Assembly (NCBI GenBank): GCA_001574975.1
Contig: KQ965742.1
Location: 129,696-193,695, forward strand
Direction of reading: 5' to 3'
DNA: 64,000 bases
Source of the DNA: Gonapodya prolifera JEL478
Taxonomy: Eukaryota; Monoblepharomycota; Monoblepharidomycetes; Monoblepharidales; Gonapodyaceae
Part shown: positions 1 through 11,334 of the stretch, in pieces
How positions within the stretch are numbered: the stretch's first letter is position 1
How the letters are laid out: each line of letters begins with the position of its first letter
The notes under the pieces: generated by a model
Told to the model about the DNA's origin: nothing
Databases searched by the model: none
The model's input: only the letters and a program-made list of their open reading frames with translations
Translations under genes and position numbers: made by a program

Positions 1-231
1 TCGCGGTTACGTGTCTCTTCACCAGAGATTGCGTTTCAGCCTCCCGATGCAAATATTTACAGGCGCAACAACGATGTTTGGATGCCTTGCCATTTTATTT
101 ACACCCAAAGGACTACCCTAGCAGACATTGCACCATTTTTTTTTCGTACCATTATCCACAAAATCCTGTAGATATAAATTGTTTATGTAATGTATTGCTG
201 TTGGTATCACTCATCAAAACAACTTTTCCCC

Positions 232-263
<32 letters not shown>

Positions 264-1096
264 AGCAGCCAGGCAGAGAAACGTCGAGCATTTACGGAAA
301 CTGCATGTATTGGAAACAGGACATAATGGAATATACAAGTGAGATCGAATACCATGAACAGATTCACCCTTAGGGATGGAGACAACAAACGAGTTACAAA
401 TTGGTCACGACAAACTTCATCGAGACGAAATTCGTAAAATTTTCCGAGTCAGACATCCAAGGAAGAATTACGCCATCATCAGCCAGGCTCAGACCGAGCC
501 AGCTTATGGTGGAAACTGCGAAGTTTGGGAAATGACTCCCGATATCATCATTCCGGTCCACGTCCATTGCTATAGCACAGCATGACGACGAGTAGAAACT
601 CACTGAAATCGCAAACGAATTGAAATTGATAGTTCGAGTGACCTGTGAAACATTGAGAGGGATCGAATCAGTGATGCTCCAAGACTGCAACATCCAGGAA
701 AATGACGCCAATCCAGTCTCCAAGCGGCAACGACAATGAAGGATCAGACACAGTAACTGGCAGTTAACAACTTTCGGGTATCAGCAGAGTCGATAAGTTG
801 GGGAAAGAATTAGAGTCATCTCGTCCCTCCACACTGGATCGCATTGCCGCTTGGAACGTTCCGAATTGAGTGATGATTTCCCGGTCTGTTTGCGTACCTT
901 AGCAATCGCGTCGAGTCCGCGTGGATTCGTATGTGGTGAAGGGTTGATGATCCAGAAAGAGAAAACTGCGCGCTTTTATATCTGCGTGCACCCTGCACGG
1001 AACTGCGGTCTATTCGCCACAGAAATTGGTGCGACTTGAGCTGCACCCGAAAGTTTGATTGTCAAAGATTTCAATAATAATTGCACGTCCCAGACT
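1..1096. other. No supported gene; contains a G28 tract
   Basis: I see no recognisable protein here. Short open frames exist on both strands, but none has family features or a convincing splice structure. The only striking element is an uninterrupted run of 28 G at 233-260. The far right of the stretch is the 5' flank of the M16 protease gene. Confidence 0.5.
233..260 (+). repeat. Homopolymer G tract (28 G)
   Basis: An uninterrupted run of 28 G is read directly from the sequence. Peptides with polyglycine or polyproline predicted across it are translation artefacts of the tract. Such runs are prone to length error in assemblies and can form G-quadruplexes. Confidence 0.95.
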
Positions 1097-4000
1097 ATGG
1101 GGAAGATCACCGCGTCTAGATTCTCCCCAGAGTCGGAGAACACATTCAATCTTCCATCGGGGTACCTGTCCAGTGTGTCTGTCCATCGTTTGGAAACTTC
1201 AATATCAAATGACCACCCCACTTTAACGAGTGGAGCAAGCGCAAGTGCCGAGTCAAACAACCTTGGTACTGACGAACGGAGGACCCATTCTGGCTTCCGG
1301 CTTGTCTTAGTTGACATTCCTGGGCCTTTGGTCTCGGCGAGCTTCGTCGTACCAACCCAGTCATGGGGAGACGCGGGCGAAGCTCATACGCTGGAGCACC
1401 TGGTGTTTTGCGGGAGCAAGTTTCTTGCTCCCCACCGCGGGTATCTGGACCTTTTGGCGAATAGGTCCCTCTCAACTGGAACCAATGCTTATACCACGGA
1501 AGACCACACTGCGTATCTTGCTGTCACAGTCGGTGAGTTTTGTCATCGCAATTGTAAAGCCGTCTCGTCAAATTGATCCACTTCGGACGTGTCCAGGTCT
1601 CGATGGCATGCTGAATCTATTGCCAGTGTTTTTGGACCATGTTTTACATCCAACATTGCGCGACTCTCAATTTTCTATGGAAGTGCACCACGTCGATGGT
1701 CAGGGGAGTCACCAAGGGGTAGTATATTGTGAAATGGCGAGCCGGGAGAACACGGAAGGCGATTTGGTAAGTCTCTTTGCTTTTCACAGCACCACGGAGG
1801 TCAATACCTTGTCGATCCGTGGTGCCAGTAGCGGAGGTCTTTTGAATTCGAGCTGTCCAACTGAACTTCTTCTTCCCCAACGATTTGCTACGATTTAAGC
1901 TTGACCACGCAATTCGCCGACATATATTCTCCAATACCAGTACTTACTCCCGCGAATGTGGCGGGCTTACTCCCGAGATTGTCAAACTCAACAATGAGGC
2001 GATCAAACGATACCATGCAGCGTGAGCATAACACAATTATGAGCTCAAGTGCTTGCGTGCATTTCTCAAAACAGTTCCCCCTTCTCCTATCGCAGGTTTT
2101 ACACTTTGGACAATTTAACTCTCATTCTGTGCGGGCATCAGATATCTCCCGACACTGTCTTTGATCGCCTCCTCTCCGTGTTCAATTTTGCTCTTGGCGA
2201 ACCGGCTGCGATTCCGCCATCCCTCTGCGATACCAAGCCTCCGCCTAGCCTCCCACCTTTTCAATCGTTTACCCATTACTTTCCCGCTGGTGACTCCGCC
2301 GCCACCCAAGGGTCTCTCGCGTATGCGTGGCCTGGTCCTCCAAGCGAAGATGTGAAGACTCACGTAGCGCTTGACGTCCTTATTCGATACTTGACGGAAA
2401 CCGCGTCAAGCCCCCTGAGTACCGCATTTGTGGAGAAAGAAACTCCATGGGCTAGCACTGTCGATGGAGACGTGAGGGGTTGGGTCTGGGGTGCGATTTT
2501 GATTGAATTTTCGGGTGTCCCTTACGAGAAAAAGGAAGAGGAAACAAATGATGCTGGAACTGGAGAGTGCAAAAGCGAAGACGGTGTGGATTTGGAGATG
2601 CAGGACGCAGAAGTGGTTGATGGCGCGCATGCGGATGACCCGGAATGGGAGGATGTGGCTCAAAGTGATCAGGAAGGCTCTGACGAATCTGACTCGGAGG
2701 GTGACGATGACGATGACGATGATTCTGACGAGTCCTCTGACGATGATGATTCTACGAACTCTTCTGATCTGCCAGATTTGTTCTCTGGAGGACTCTTTCA
2801 TGGTCATCTTCGCTCAACCATGGAAAGTCTCCTTGCAACCCACGCCCTCACACCGAGTACCATGGGACCTGTGCTTCACCGGCATCGCATAAAACTACTC
2901 GAAGCATTGCAAGAGGACCCCCACGATGTTCTCGCGTCGAGTTTGGTGCCAGACATTGTGAGACACTTTTCGGCCCCTAGTTCACAGATTGGAGACACGA
3001 GAGCTGAAGGGGGTGTGCCCGCAATAGGGACAAGAATGCATGTGTTCGACGAAATTGATCGATTGGAGAAAGAAGGCACCACAGAGTTTTGGGAGACATT
3101 GCTACAAAAGTGGTTTTTGGACGCACCCTGTGTGGAAGTGATGATGTTACCTTCGCCGGAGCTTGCAGAACGACAAGCGAGTCAAAAGAGCGAGGAACAA
3201 AAGAGCCTTATCGACTCCCTGGGGCCTGATGGTCTTGCCCGCCTCCAAAAGGATGCAGAAGTTGCCGTTGAAGAAAATAAAATCAACTTACCGAAAGACG
3301 TGGTTGCCGCGATGCCCCCTGTTCCTGATGCTACTCAAGCGAGTCGGATACCAGTCTCGGTTGTCGTCAAACAAATCGATGGTCTCGAAATCAACGAAGA
3401 CAGACCTTTTGGGATCGCCCAGCTCGTGCGCACAGAGACTGCCTTCGCATCGGTCAAAGTTGTTTTGAACACAGCACATTTGCCTGATCGACTCAGGCCA
3501 TATCTTGTGCTGTTTCAAGAACTGTTGTTTGCAACGCCTCTGATAACCTCGAAGACAGATTCGGGAACTGCTTTGCAAACTGGACTTGACACCACCACGG
3601 AGGTGGTGCCGTGGAATGAAGTTGCGACCAGGTCATCCCACCTGCTCGCCTCTCACTCTGCGGCCGTCGGATTGGGAAATGATATTTTCCATACGTCATG
3701 GCTCGCTGAAGTCTTTGTACTCGAGGGGTCCTGTTTGCCGGAGGAACTTTCCTCCGCAGCATCCTGGCTCATCAGGGTGCTTCTTTGTTCCACTTGGACG
3801 AAAGAACGGACATTGGCAGTCGCGCGCAATTTGATCAGTGACTGTGTTGACACGGAACGAGATGCTTCCGGAATGGTTGTTGCCGTTGGCACGAGGGTGA
3901 TGTCCTACAAAGATGAGGAGAGGGAGAGGAAAGGAAACGGAGACATCCATCGAAAGAGATCAAGAACCGTTGCCAACTTGAACGATGCTGCAATCAGCAT

Positions 4001-5447
4001 TTTCGCTCAGAAGAAGTTCCTCAAGAAGATTGTGAAACAGATTCGGAGCGGAGATGGTCAGAGCATCCTCGACAAGTTGGAGGAGGTTAAGCGGTGGCTC
4101 ATTGCCCCAGTGTCGACAGGGAGTGTTGATCCCTTGGAACGGACGCCTGGTTACATTCAGCTGTCATTTCCGATCAACAGCAAGAACGACAGTCCCGAAG
4201 ATTGGCTCAACACGTTCTTAGCGAGTTGGGATGCAGAGTTTAAGATGTGGAAGTCCATCAAAGCTCCTTCTCCAATGCAGAAAATGCCGACAAAGTCGAC
4301 GCGATCGTCGAATCAACGAAATCACCCTCCTGATGAGGATTCGCAGATACTATCTCCGTTTCCTTTCCCCCGGACCCCTTTCAATACTGCAATTGTGTCA
4401 GAAAAGTTCACGAGGTCCGTCGCAGTACCGATCAAAGGGGTGACCGCAAGCTTTCTCAGTCAAGTTGTGCCCTGTGACTTGCTGGAAACACCATTCCATC
4501 CAGATCACTATCCTGGTATGATAATTTTGCTTCTCACATGCTGTCATTTTGAACTTAATTTTCCTTGTTTCAGTTGTGCTTCTGTGCGAGCTTATCTCAC
4601 GAACAGAAGGGCCGCTATATACTGCAGTCAGAGGCTCTGGACACGCCTATGGTGCATCTGTAGGCTCTTTCTTGTGGACCGGTCAACTCGGCGTGGACAT
4701 ACACGATTCTCAAGAGCCTCGCAAAGCGCTGCTTTCTTTCTACAACATCATTGAGCAACTCGGTACAGAGGAAGGCTGGCGCAACCTTTGCTCCGAGTTC
4801 GACATTGAGACCGCGAGGGCGAGCGTTGCGTATCGGATTGTTGCTGCGAGGTCGACGGGTGATGGTGTCATTTCTGAGGCAATGCGAGCGGCTCTTCGGG
4901 TTGGTAACATTTTCTTTCATTGCATGTCGATGAAAACGCATCCCAAATGACGATTCAAAATTGAAGGGTTATGGTACTCTCGAAGCTGAGGAAGCGTTCC
5001 AGCGGTCGCTTTATTCGGTCACGGCGACGGACCTCCACCGTGTTTACGGAAAGTACTTCCGGCAATTCTTGGATCCGGACCTGTGAGCTTTCCGTTTTGA
5101 GCTTTTCCTGGTGTGATTCTTACCCCCACCACTTTACGAACAGTCGTGTGACCATTCTCACGTGCCCTCCGTCACCCATTTCCGATAGCATCATGGAGCA
5201 GTTTGCAACACCTCCCACAGAGGTGGAAATGGGAAGTTCGTGGCGTTTTCTGAAGAGGTCGGAAGGACCTCTCACGACGGAAAAAGGTAAAGAGAGTGTG
5301 GGCAGAGCACGCAAGAAGGCAAAGCCTTCGCGGACTGCTGGTCGCACAAAGAGCTCGGCTCCGGATCACGCCCAGAAAAGCGCCGACACATACGTAATTA
5401 ACTTTAAAACTCTAGCAATCAATGATTTAGAACTTGAATTGGATTAA
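1097..5447 (+). CDS. M16 family zinc metalloprotease (insulinase-like, yeast Sdd3/YOL098C type)
   Basis: This is a putative inverzincin peptidase. The first exon carries the inverted zinc motif HTLEH (residues about 97-101), followed by GSK, a TNAYTTEDHTAY stretch and, in exon 2, EVHHVDG and GVVYCEM. All of these are typical of the large cytosolic M16 proteins related to yeast Sdd3. Exons joined by GT-AG introns run through a third exon ending KRYHAA, then a long exon from about 2097 starting RFYTLDNLTL, and C-terminal exons with an RGSGHAYGASVG motif. An acidic insertion rich in Asp, Glu and Ser lies near 2600-2780 in the middle of the protein, and a basic KRARKK-type patch lies near the C-terminus (about 5300). 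I chose ATG 1097 because it is the first ATG in frame before the conserved part; an upstream exon is possible. The product should run to about 1,100 residues. Family assignment is strong; substrate unknown. Confidence 0.9.
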
Positions 5448-5449
5448 AG

Positions 5450-7268
5450 CTAAAGCCTTGCTTCGTGCGATTTATCTTCATCCTCGAGCTCAACAACAAC
5501 TTTCCCATACGTCTTGCGACTCGCGAGGTCCACAAGCCCGCGCGGTATACTGCCCAGCCCTACGTATTTGCCCGGGTACACAACGGGCCGAAAAGGCGTG
5601 GATTCGAAAATGTCAAAGATGCCCTTCCATGTGCCGGGGATGACGGACGGGTCCTGCCGAGAATCTGTGGGAGTTTGGGTACGGTGCTCGGTGAGACAGG
5701 CGGCTCGGGAGTGGCGACGGCAAAAGGGAGGGGAAAAAGTATACACTCACTTTCTCCCGCTCTCACGCCGACGATCGAAATCTGTTTGATCAACGTCCTG
5801 TTCATGGGCACCATTTCGGGATCTTTGGCGGCGTCGCGAGCGACGAAACCTGTGTGGAAAAAAAAAATGCGTTGCAAAGGACCAGAAGGTCAATAGTATG
5901 TACGTCGTTTCGGGGGGAATCGCAACCGCAAAGAATGGTACCAACCGATCAGTAATATCCGGCAGTTCCACGCAGCTGCGCTCAGGCTGGGTGTGACAAA
6001 ACCGACGGGGTCGTACTGCCGTTGTTTGAATGAAAAGGTAAGTGGTGAAAATGAAGATTGTGCAGTAGCTTGAAGTCGCTCGACTCCATTAAGATTCCTT
6101 CTGGTATGCACTTCGCGCAGGGTTCATTCGCCTCGGGCTGACAGCCCCGGTCAGTGCCTAGCCGACGGTTAGACCTCGAGTTCTCTCCACGAACGAGTCC
6201 TCGGTCAGCGCTGTCGCCCTAAAGCCGCGGCGTTTCGCAATTCCGACGCTCGACCTGTGCGCCACTCACCACAACGTCCACACCAACCCACACACCCTTC
6301 CTCCCCAACCCTTTCGATATCTTCTTGACCTCCGCGACCCAATCCGGGTTCTCGGCGTAGTTGATTCCGTAGTCGCATCCGTTGCGCTTAAGGACGTCCA
6401 GCTTCTCGGCGCTGGAAGCCGTGCCGATGACGGTGCACCCGTAGTATTTGGCCACGTGCACGGCGGCAAGACCTACCCCACCCGCGGCGGCGTGGATGAG
6501 GACCAGCTCGCCTGGTGGTTAGTGTTTTAGGTGTGGACGTTACACGGGAGGGATGAACAGCAATAAGAATACCTTTCTTGAGTTGTCCTCGGAGAACAAG
6601 TCCCGCCCACGCCTGCAGGCCATCAAAGCCATCAACAACGAAACGAAACCAGATCAAGAAGCTGAGACACTCTTACTGTGTTGTAATTCGCCATGACGTT
6701 GCAACTTTGGGCGTAGGAAAGGGACTCAGGCGTCCGAAACAGTCGGTACGTTTTCTCCATGGCGAGCGGGTCCACGATCAAGACCTTCTCCTGCCAGCAT
6801 CCTCCGCCCGTCATGTCCACCCCCCCAAAGAGTCGTGTGCCGATGGGATAAAGTGCGCGCGTCTCGGCACCGGCTTTGGCAAGCACGTTTCTTAAAATCG
6901 GTTGGGCGAAGTCAAAGGCAGATGACCAACATTCAATTACGTGTCCTGCCCATTCCATACCGCCAACGAACGGCAGCTTCGGCTTATGCTGAGGGGCGAT
7001 GTCATGTCACGACGACTTCTCCTCCCAGGCGTCGGAAGAGAGAGCTCACCTGATGCTTTCCCTGGATGCGCAGAAAGTCGACAAAGTTGAGCCCTGTTCG
7101 TGCATTTCCATGTTTGTTTCAATGAGGTCAGATGTGCGGAAACCAGCGATCCGTACCAATAGCCTTGACCTTCACGATGATGCCATTTGGTGGACAGATT
7201 GGGTCCGCCACGTCACTGACGGCGAGTCCCTCGGGTGTTGTGAGCTGAGAAACGACAACGGCCTTCAT
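5450..7268 (-). CDS. NAD(P)H:quinone oxidoreductase-like medium-chain dehydrogenase (zeta-crystallin type)
   Basis: The start is MKAVVVSQLTTPEG at 7268, the usual N-terminus of this MDR subfamily. Later exons give the catalytic-domain segment around MEWAGHVIE (6900s), a conserved TYRLFRTPESLSYAQS region, then the Rossmann segment AAGGVGLAAVHVAKYYG (about 6490-6420) with the nucleotide-binding glycines. They continue to YVGLGSIPRGLVDLASR and the stop at 5450. It has at least seven exons with short introns. Zinc-binding cysteines are not evident, which fits the quinone reductase branch, not the zinc alcohol dehydrogenases. Family members reduce quinones or enones with NADPH in the cytosol or mitochondria. 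The gene is convergent with the M16 protease, with only 2 nt between the two stops. Confidence 0.85.
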
Positions 7269-7611
7269 TATTAACGTTCGGTCGGGAGTGGACGACCGCA
7301 AAAGTTTAGCCTGCTGCGGTCCCCGTGAATTCGCTGGTCTTTTGTGAAGAGTGCTTGGAGACGCGATCTGTAAAGGGTTCGAGGACGGAAAACACTTGCT
7401 TTACGCTGCCATGTCCGATCCGACAGTGCGCTGTGTGCTTTGAGCAGGCAGTGCTGATTATTCCACATTCGGTTTGCCTCACTCATTGGACAGCTTGTGC
7501 TTGTTTTGATGTGTGAACTCGGTCGTTTGATGACCAGAATGGCGTTGTGGATGGTGGCGGTGTCGCAGCAAAAGTGATTGCAAGAAGACCACGGATTTTG
7601 TGTTCCCTGCT

Positions 7612-8063
7612 ATGGCTTTCGATGCGATTCCTGTGCGTGTACATGCCACAGACTGGAAAGGAGAGGGAAATCGTACGTTTTACACGGGCTGGGCTGATCG
7701 AAAGAACGAGGGAAACGGTGCTCCATTGCCTCCTCGCTCGTTTCGCACAAATCGCGAGTTGAGCGGACGCCTCACTGCCAATTACAGTTTGCAGTGTTTC
7801 CCGAGAATAATGATACCGACGATTCTAGAAAGCCAAAGGCCCTCTTGCCCACACAATGGGCGATGCGCCTTGCCTCATCCAGTCGGACAGCCCGTGGAGC
7901 AAGCATTCAGGTGCCTAAGCGCGATAGCGCTGACCGAGGCGACCGCCGGAGGCGCATTCACTGTCAAGCGGAATTATATGCTCTCGCGGAGTCCGCCGGG
8001 GGCGAGTCATTATTCACGCGAAGTGAGGTCGAGGCGGAGCGAACTCGGACTCTTGCATTTTGA
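7612..8063 (+). CDS. Hypothetical basic protein, two frames needing a splice or frameshift
   Basis: I do not recognise this protein. A frame from ATG 7612 (MAFDAIPVRVHATDWKG) stays open with a coding-like composition to about 7790. The best continuation is in another frame, from about 7792 (FPENNDTDDSRKPK) to a stop at 8063. That second part is rich in Arg and Glu and ends ERTRTLAF. The joint is near an ACAG..GCAG stretch at 7785-7798 and could be a missed tiny intron or a frameshift. The first frame also stays open to 8139, so the structure is uncertain. No domain or membrane segment is visible. It might equally be non-coding. Confidence 0.3.
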
Positions 8064-8065
8064 TC

Positions 8066-8295
8066 GGTGCCCAGCACCTGCAAAATTGTACATCAGACGC
8101 AACCATTTGTTATTCGAGTCGGACGACGAGGAGCTCTGAGCTCTTTTCGGATGCAAAGTGTTTTCTTCATCAGCATGTACAAAAAGAGGAAATGATAATG
8201 ATAAGCTTGCTTTATTACCCCGTAGTCTGTGCATTTGGATTGGTGGTGCCCAGCACCTGCAAAATCGTAAATCGGTAAATTGGACTTAACCATTT
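8066..8295. repeat. Short direct repeat downstream of the RhoGAP gene
   Basis: A 20-nt identical block (GTGCCCAGCACCTGCAAAAT) occurs at about 8067-8086 and again at about 8247-8266. It is followed by partly matching sequence that includes AACCATTT at about 8100 and 8287. The copies are in the same direction, about 180 bp apart. Confidence 0.7.
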
Positions 8296-8315
8296 TCCAT
8301 TCGTGCAATTTCCGG

Positions 8316-11062
8316 TCAAGAAGCGTGACTGCCAAAGATTTCCGACGCCGATGCCATCATCGTCCACAAAACTTCGCCGGGGATTTTTAACGTGAATGCA
8401 AACACGGTCCCAAGGTTGGGCGACGTCATCCTGTTGCGCTCGGAATGGTCAGCGACGCGACCGAGGTGCTCAATGAGTACTTGAAGGAGGGCGCGGTTGG
8501 GTTCCGGGAGCATGCTGACGAGATTTCGGAGCGCGGGAGGTTGTTCCTCACGAGATTGGGCCTCTGGAATGGCAACGGCATTAGCCTGCGTCACTTGGAC
8601 TTGCTCTCGCCCGACGGGCGACGTTATAATACGTACCGAGGACCCCTCGAAACTCGCTTATCAAAGCGCGAGTCAGAATGGGTTCTGGCAAATCTCGCAG
8701 ATACTGTTTGAACAACGTCGCGACAGCGTGAACGTCGTATTGTGGGCAACTTGGCTCCTCGATCGCAGAAATGAGGTCAAGATCGCCGGCTGAAAATTTA
8801 TGAGAGATGTGGGATCACCACCACCCAAGCTTGATAATAAAGACCAACTCACAAAGCTCAAATTGTTCCCTCAGCCAAGCAACCACTTGGAAGCTGCCGG
8901 ACAATCTGTAAATTCCTTCTTCATCCAACCCTTGAACGCAAAGTATTATTTCCTCCGAGTCAATCTTGATGCGCTCCAATTGCACATACCTTTCGCTTCC
9001 AAGAACTCCAAGCACCTCGACACGATCGCGGGCACCACGAAGTTTCCGACAGAGCGACGCGCAAACTCCAGGGTCGCATCGAGGGGGGCACCAAACACAT
9101 TACACGTGCTGCTTCCAGTCGTCGATGGAGTAATTGATGATGTAGACATGGAGTGATTGTGGCCAAACATGCGAGTCGTCGGTGTTGATTCGGTGGGGGA
9201 TGGCACTGCTGGAGAAAGGTGGGGATCGAAATGGAGGCAAAGGCCGACGTGAGAGAGATGCCCGACACTCTGCATAACCGCGGTCCCATACCTGTCGATG
9301 CAAACACCAAAGTCATCACACTCATCCTCTTCTTCTCCTTCAGCTCCGTGGACTCCCTGCTCTTATCCCTTGTCTGCCACGACGTCAAGAAGTTGGACAG
9401 ACTTTCCGACAAACTTCGCGTTTCGTTCCTCCGCCGTGTCGGCGTGCTGGGCTCCTGCTCTGCACGTTCGTCCTCGGTCCGCCGCTCGCTCCTGTGAATT
9501 CCGGGTATGGAAACCGATAGCGAGAACGGCTGGACCCATGAGAGGCGCTTTGACTTGTTCTGGCGATTCGGTATGGGTGGTGGAATGGCCTTGCCCGATG
9601 ACGTCGTTGGGTGCACCCCTGATGCAGAGGCGGGGCGGGGGAACCACGACTTGCGCTCCCTCGCTTGCGAGCGTGGGGCGGTCGTGGCGGCAGATGAGAG
9701 AGTTTTTGGGTGTTGTTGCGCGCCCGCGAGATCAGGTAACGGGGAGGATGCTCTCGGTGATGTGTTGGGGGATGGCGGAGACACGAGGAGTGCGGGTCCC
9801 GTGGTGCCCCGATTATGGAATGTGCCGTAAGTTCCGCCACCTAGCGAGCCGTCGGGACTACCGGCTCGCATCAGTGTGACAACATCAGCGGCCTTCACGA
9901 ACGATAATCTCCGCGAAGTGTCAACTCCAGAGTGAGATTGGGCGCTTGCGGAGCTGGCCGAGCTGTGCCGCGATGATACACCGCTGTCACGGCTCTCCCG
10001 CGGGGGGCTCGCCAGTGCTTCAACGCTGCTGTTTCGTCGGAAGCGTCGTGAAGCTGGGGGGGTTATATCAGGGGAGGGTGTTGCGCTGTGTCTTGGGGTG
10101 CCAGGAAGTTCACGAGGGGGGGTAGAGGAGGTGTCTTGCAAAATGTTGGGGTGGCTGAGAAGACTGTCCGATCGAGTAAGGCGTGGGTGCAAGGGGATAT
10201 TCAGATTCCGCCCAGGCAAGCGAATGCTGCCAGCCGAAGGTAATAGCGGTCGTTCCATGAGCATCGGTAAGCCGTCCCCAGTGCGTCCAAATCTCCAGTC
10301 ATCTACAGGGCGCAGGTCTGACCGAGCAATGATGTCGTGCTCCGAGGACCTCGACGGGGACATCCTGGTTCCGCCCACGTGGTCTTCCTTGGACCTCCTC
10401 GGATGCAACAGCGCCGCAACAGCTTTTACTCCATTCACCGCCGCTCCGACCGGCCACACCCTTCCCGGAGAATTCCGGGGTGTGCCCACTGGCGAACCCG
10501 GCTGAGAACTCCAACCCGACCCCGCGCTTCTGGTCGGGGAGCCGTGCAGCACAGTATAAGAGTCTGACCTCACCGACTGTACAAACGTAGCTCCGTCCGA
10601 CGGTGTTGCAGAGTCGGGGTGGGGAGACACAGTATCAGCATTGGACCACGTAGTAGACCCGAGCTGCGTCACCAGGGATAGCCCGGGAGGGGTCTTTGCC
10701 CCCGGCGGCGGAGATACCGAGCGAGCGCCTGAATCCACGAAGTGGGCTGGGTTCCCAATGTCCGCGGGTGCCAAGGGAGCTCCCGGTAGCGCTCCGACTT
10801 GGGCGAGCAGAGAGGTCTGGGCGTCAAGCAGAGCGGACAGTCGTGCGTTTTCCTTGCGAAGGCGCTAAGCAAGCGTGGATTCGGCCGTGTGCGAGGGGGT
10901 TTTGTTGGGGGTGATGATGCGGGGTGTTAAAGTTGTGTGGGAGTCCAGCGGGCGTTGGACCGCCAATCCCGTCCGCACGGACTGAACGGCAGGTAGCTGC
11001 ATCAAGTGAAGGGGTCAACTCACCTCGTTTTCTTCGCGGAGCTCTTCGACGGCGGGGTCCAT
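8316..11062 (-). CDS. RhoGAP-domain protein with long disordered N-terminal region
   Basis: The start is MDPAVEELREENE at 11062. It splices to a coiled-coil segment (RLRKENARLSALLDAQ) and then a roughly 570-residue Ser/Pro-rich, probably disordered exon (about 10870-9270). The C-terminal RhoGAP domain is complete across spliced exons. It has an entry helix with IVSRCLEFLEAKG, the arginine-finger motif GIYRLSGS (about 8900), then VHAVATLFKQYLRDLPEPIL (about 8730-8680) and NRMTSPNLGTVFAFTLK near the end. Such proteins speed up GTP hydrolysis by Rho/Rac/Cdc42 GTPases and control actin and polarity. The usual GPTL near the end reads AFTL here. Domain call strong; target GTPase unknown. Confidence 0.9.
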
Positions 11063-11334
11063 CCTTTGTTCGGGTCGATGCGTGTCAGTGTGATCTGCCG
11101 TGACGAGGGCGAACGGCGCCAATGGGCGGGAGATGGAGCGGACGTTTCCGTGACAGGATGCGAAGATGCGCTTCGAAGTCGATGTTGGTGTACAGCTGGA
11201 GCTTTCGGGTTACGTGAAGGAAGGTGGTGGACGATGGGATCCAAAAGCGGGCAAATAGGATACCACATGACAAACACTTCAATTATTCTAAGTTCGGTAC
11301 ACTTTTTCTTTCCCCCCCTTCCTATTAGCCCCCA

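Noticed and set aside
78-388. Frames with polyglycine and polyproline runs at the left end
   Set aside because: They only translate the G28 tract and have no other coding signs.
2503-2892. 129-residue plus frame rich in Met, Thr and Leu, and a matching antisense frame rich in Ile and Val
   Set aside because: Both are frame-shifted readings of the repetitive GAC/GAT acidic stretch of the M16 protease.
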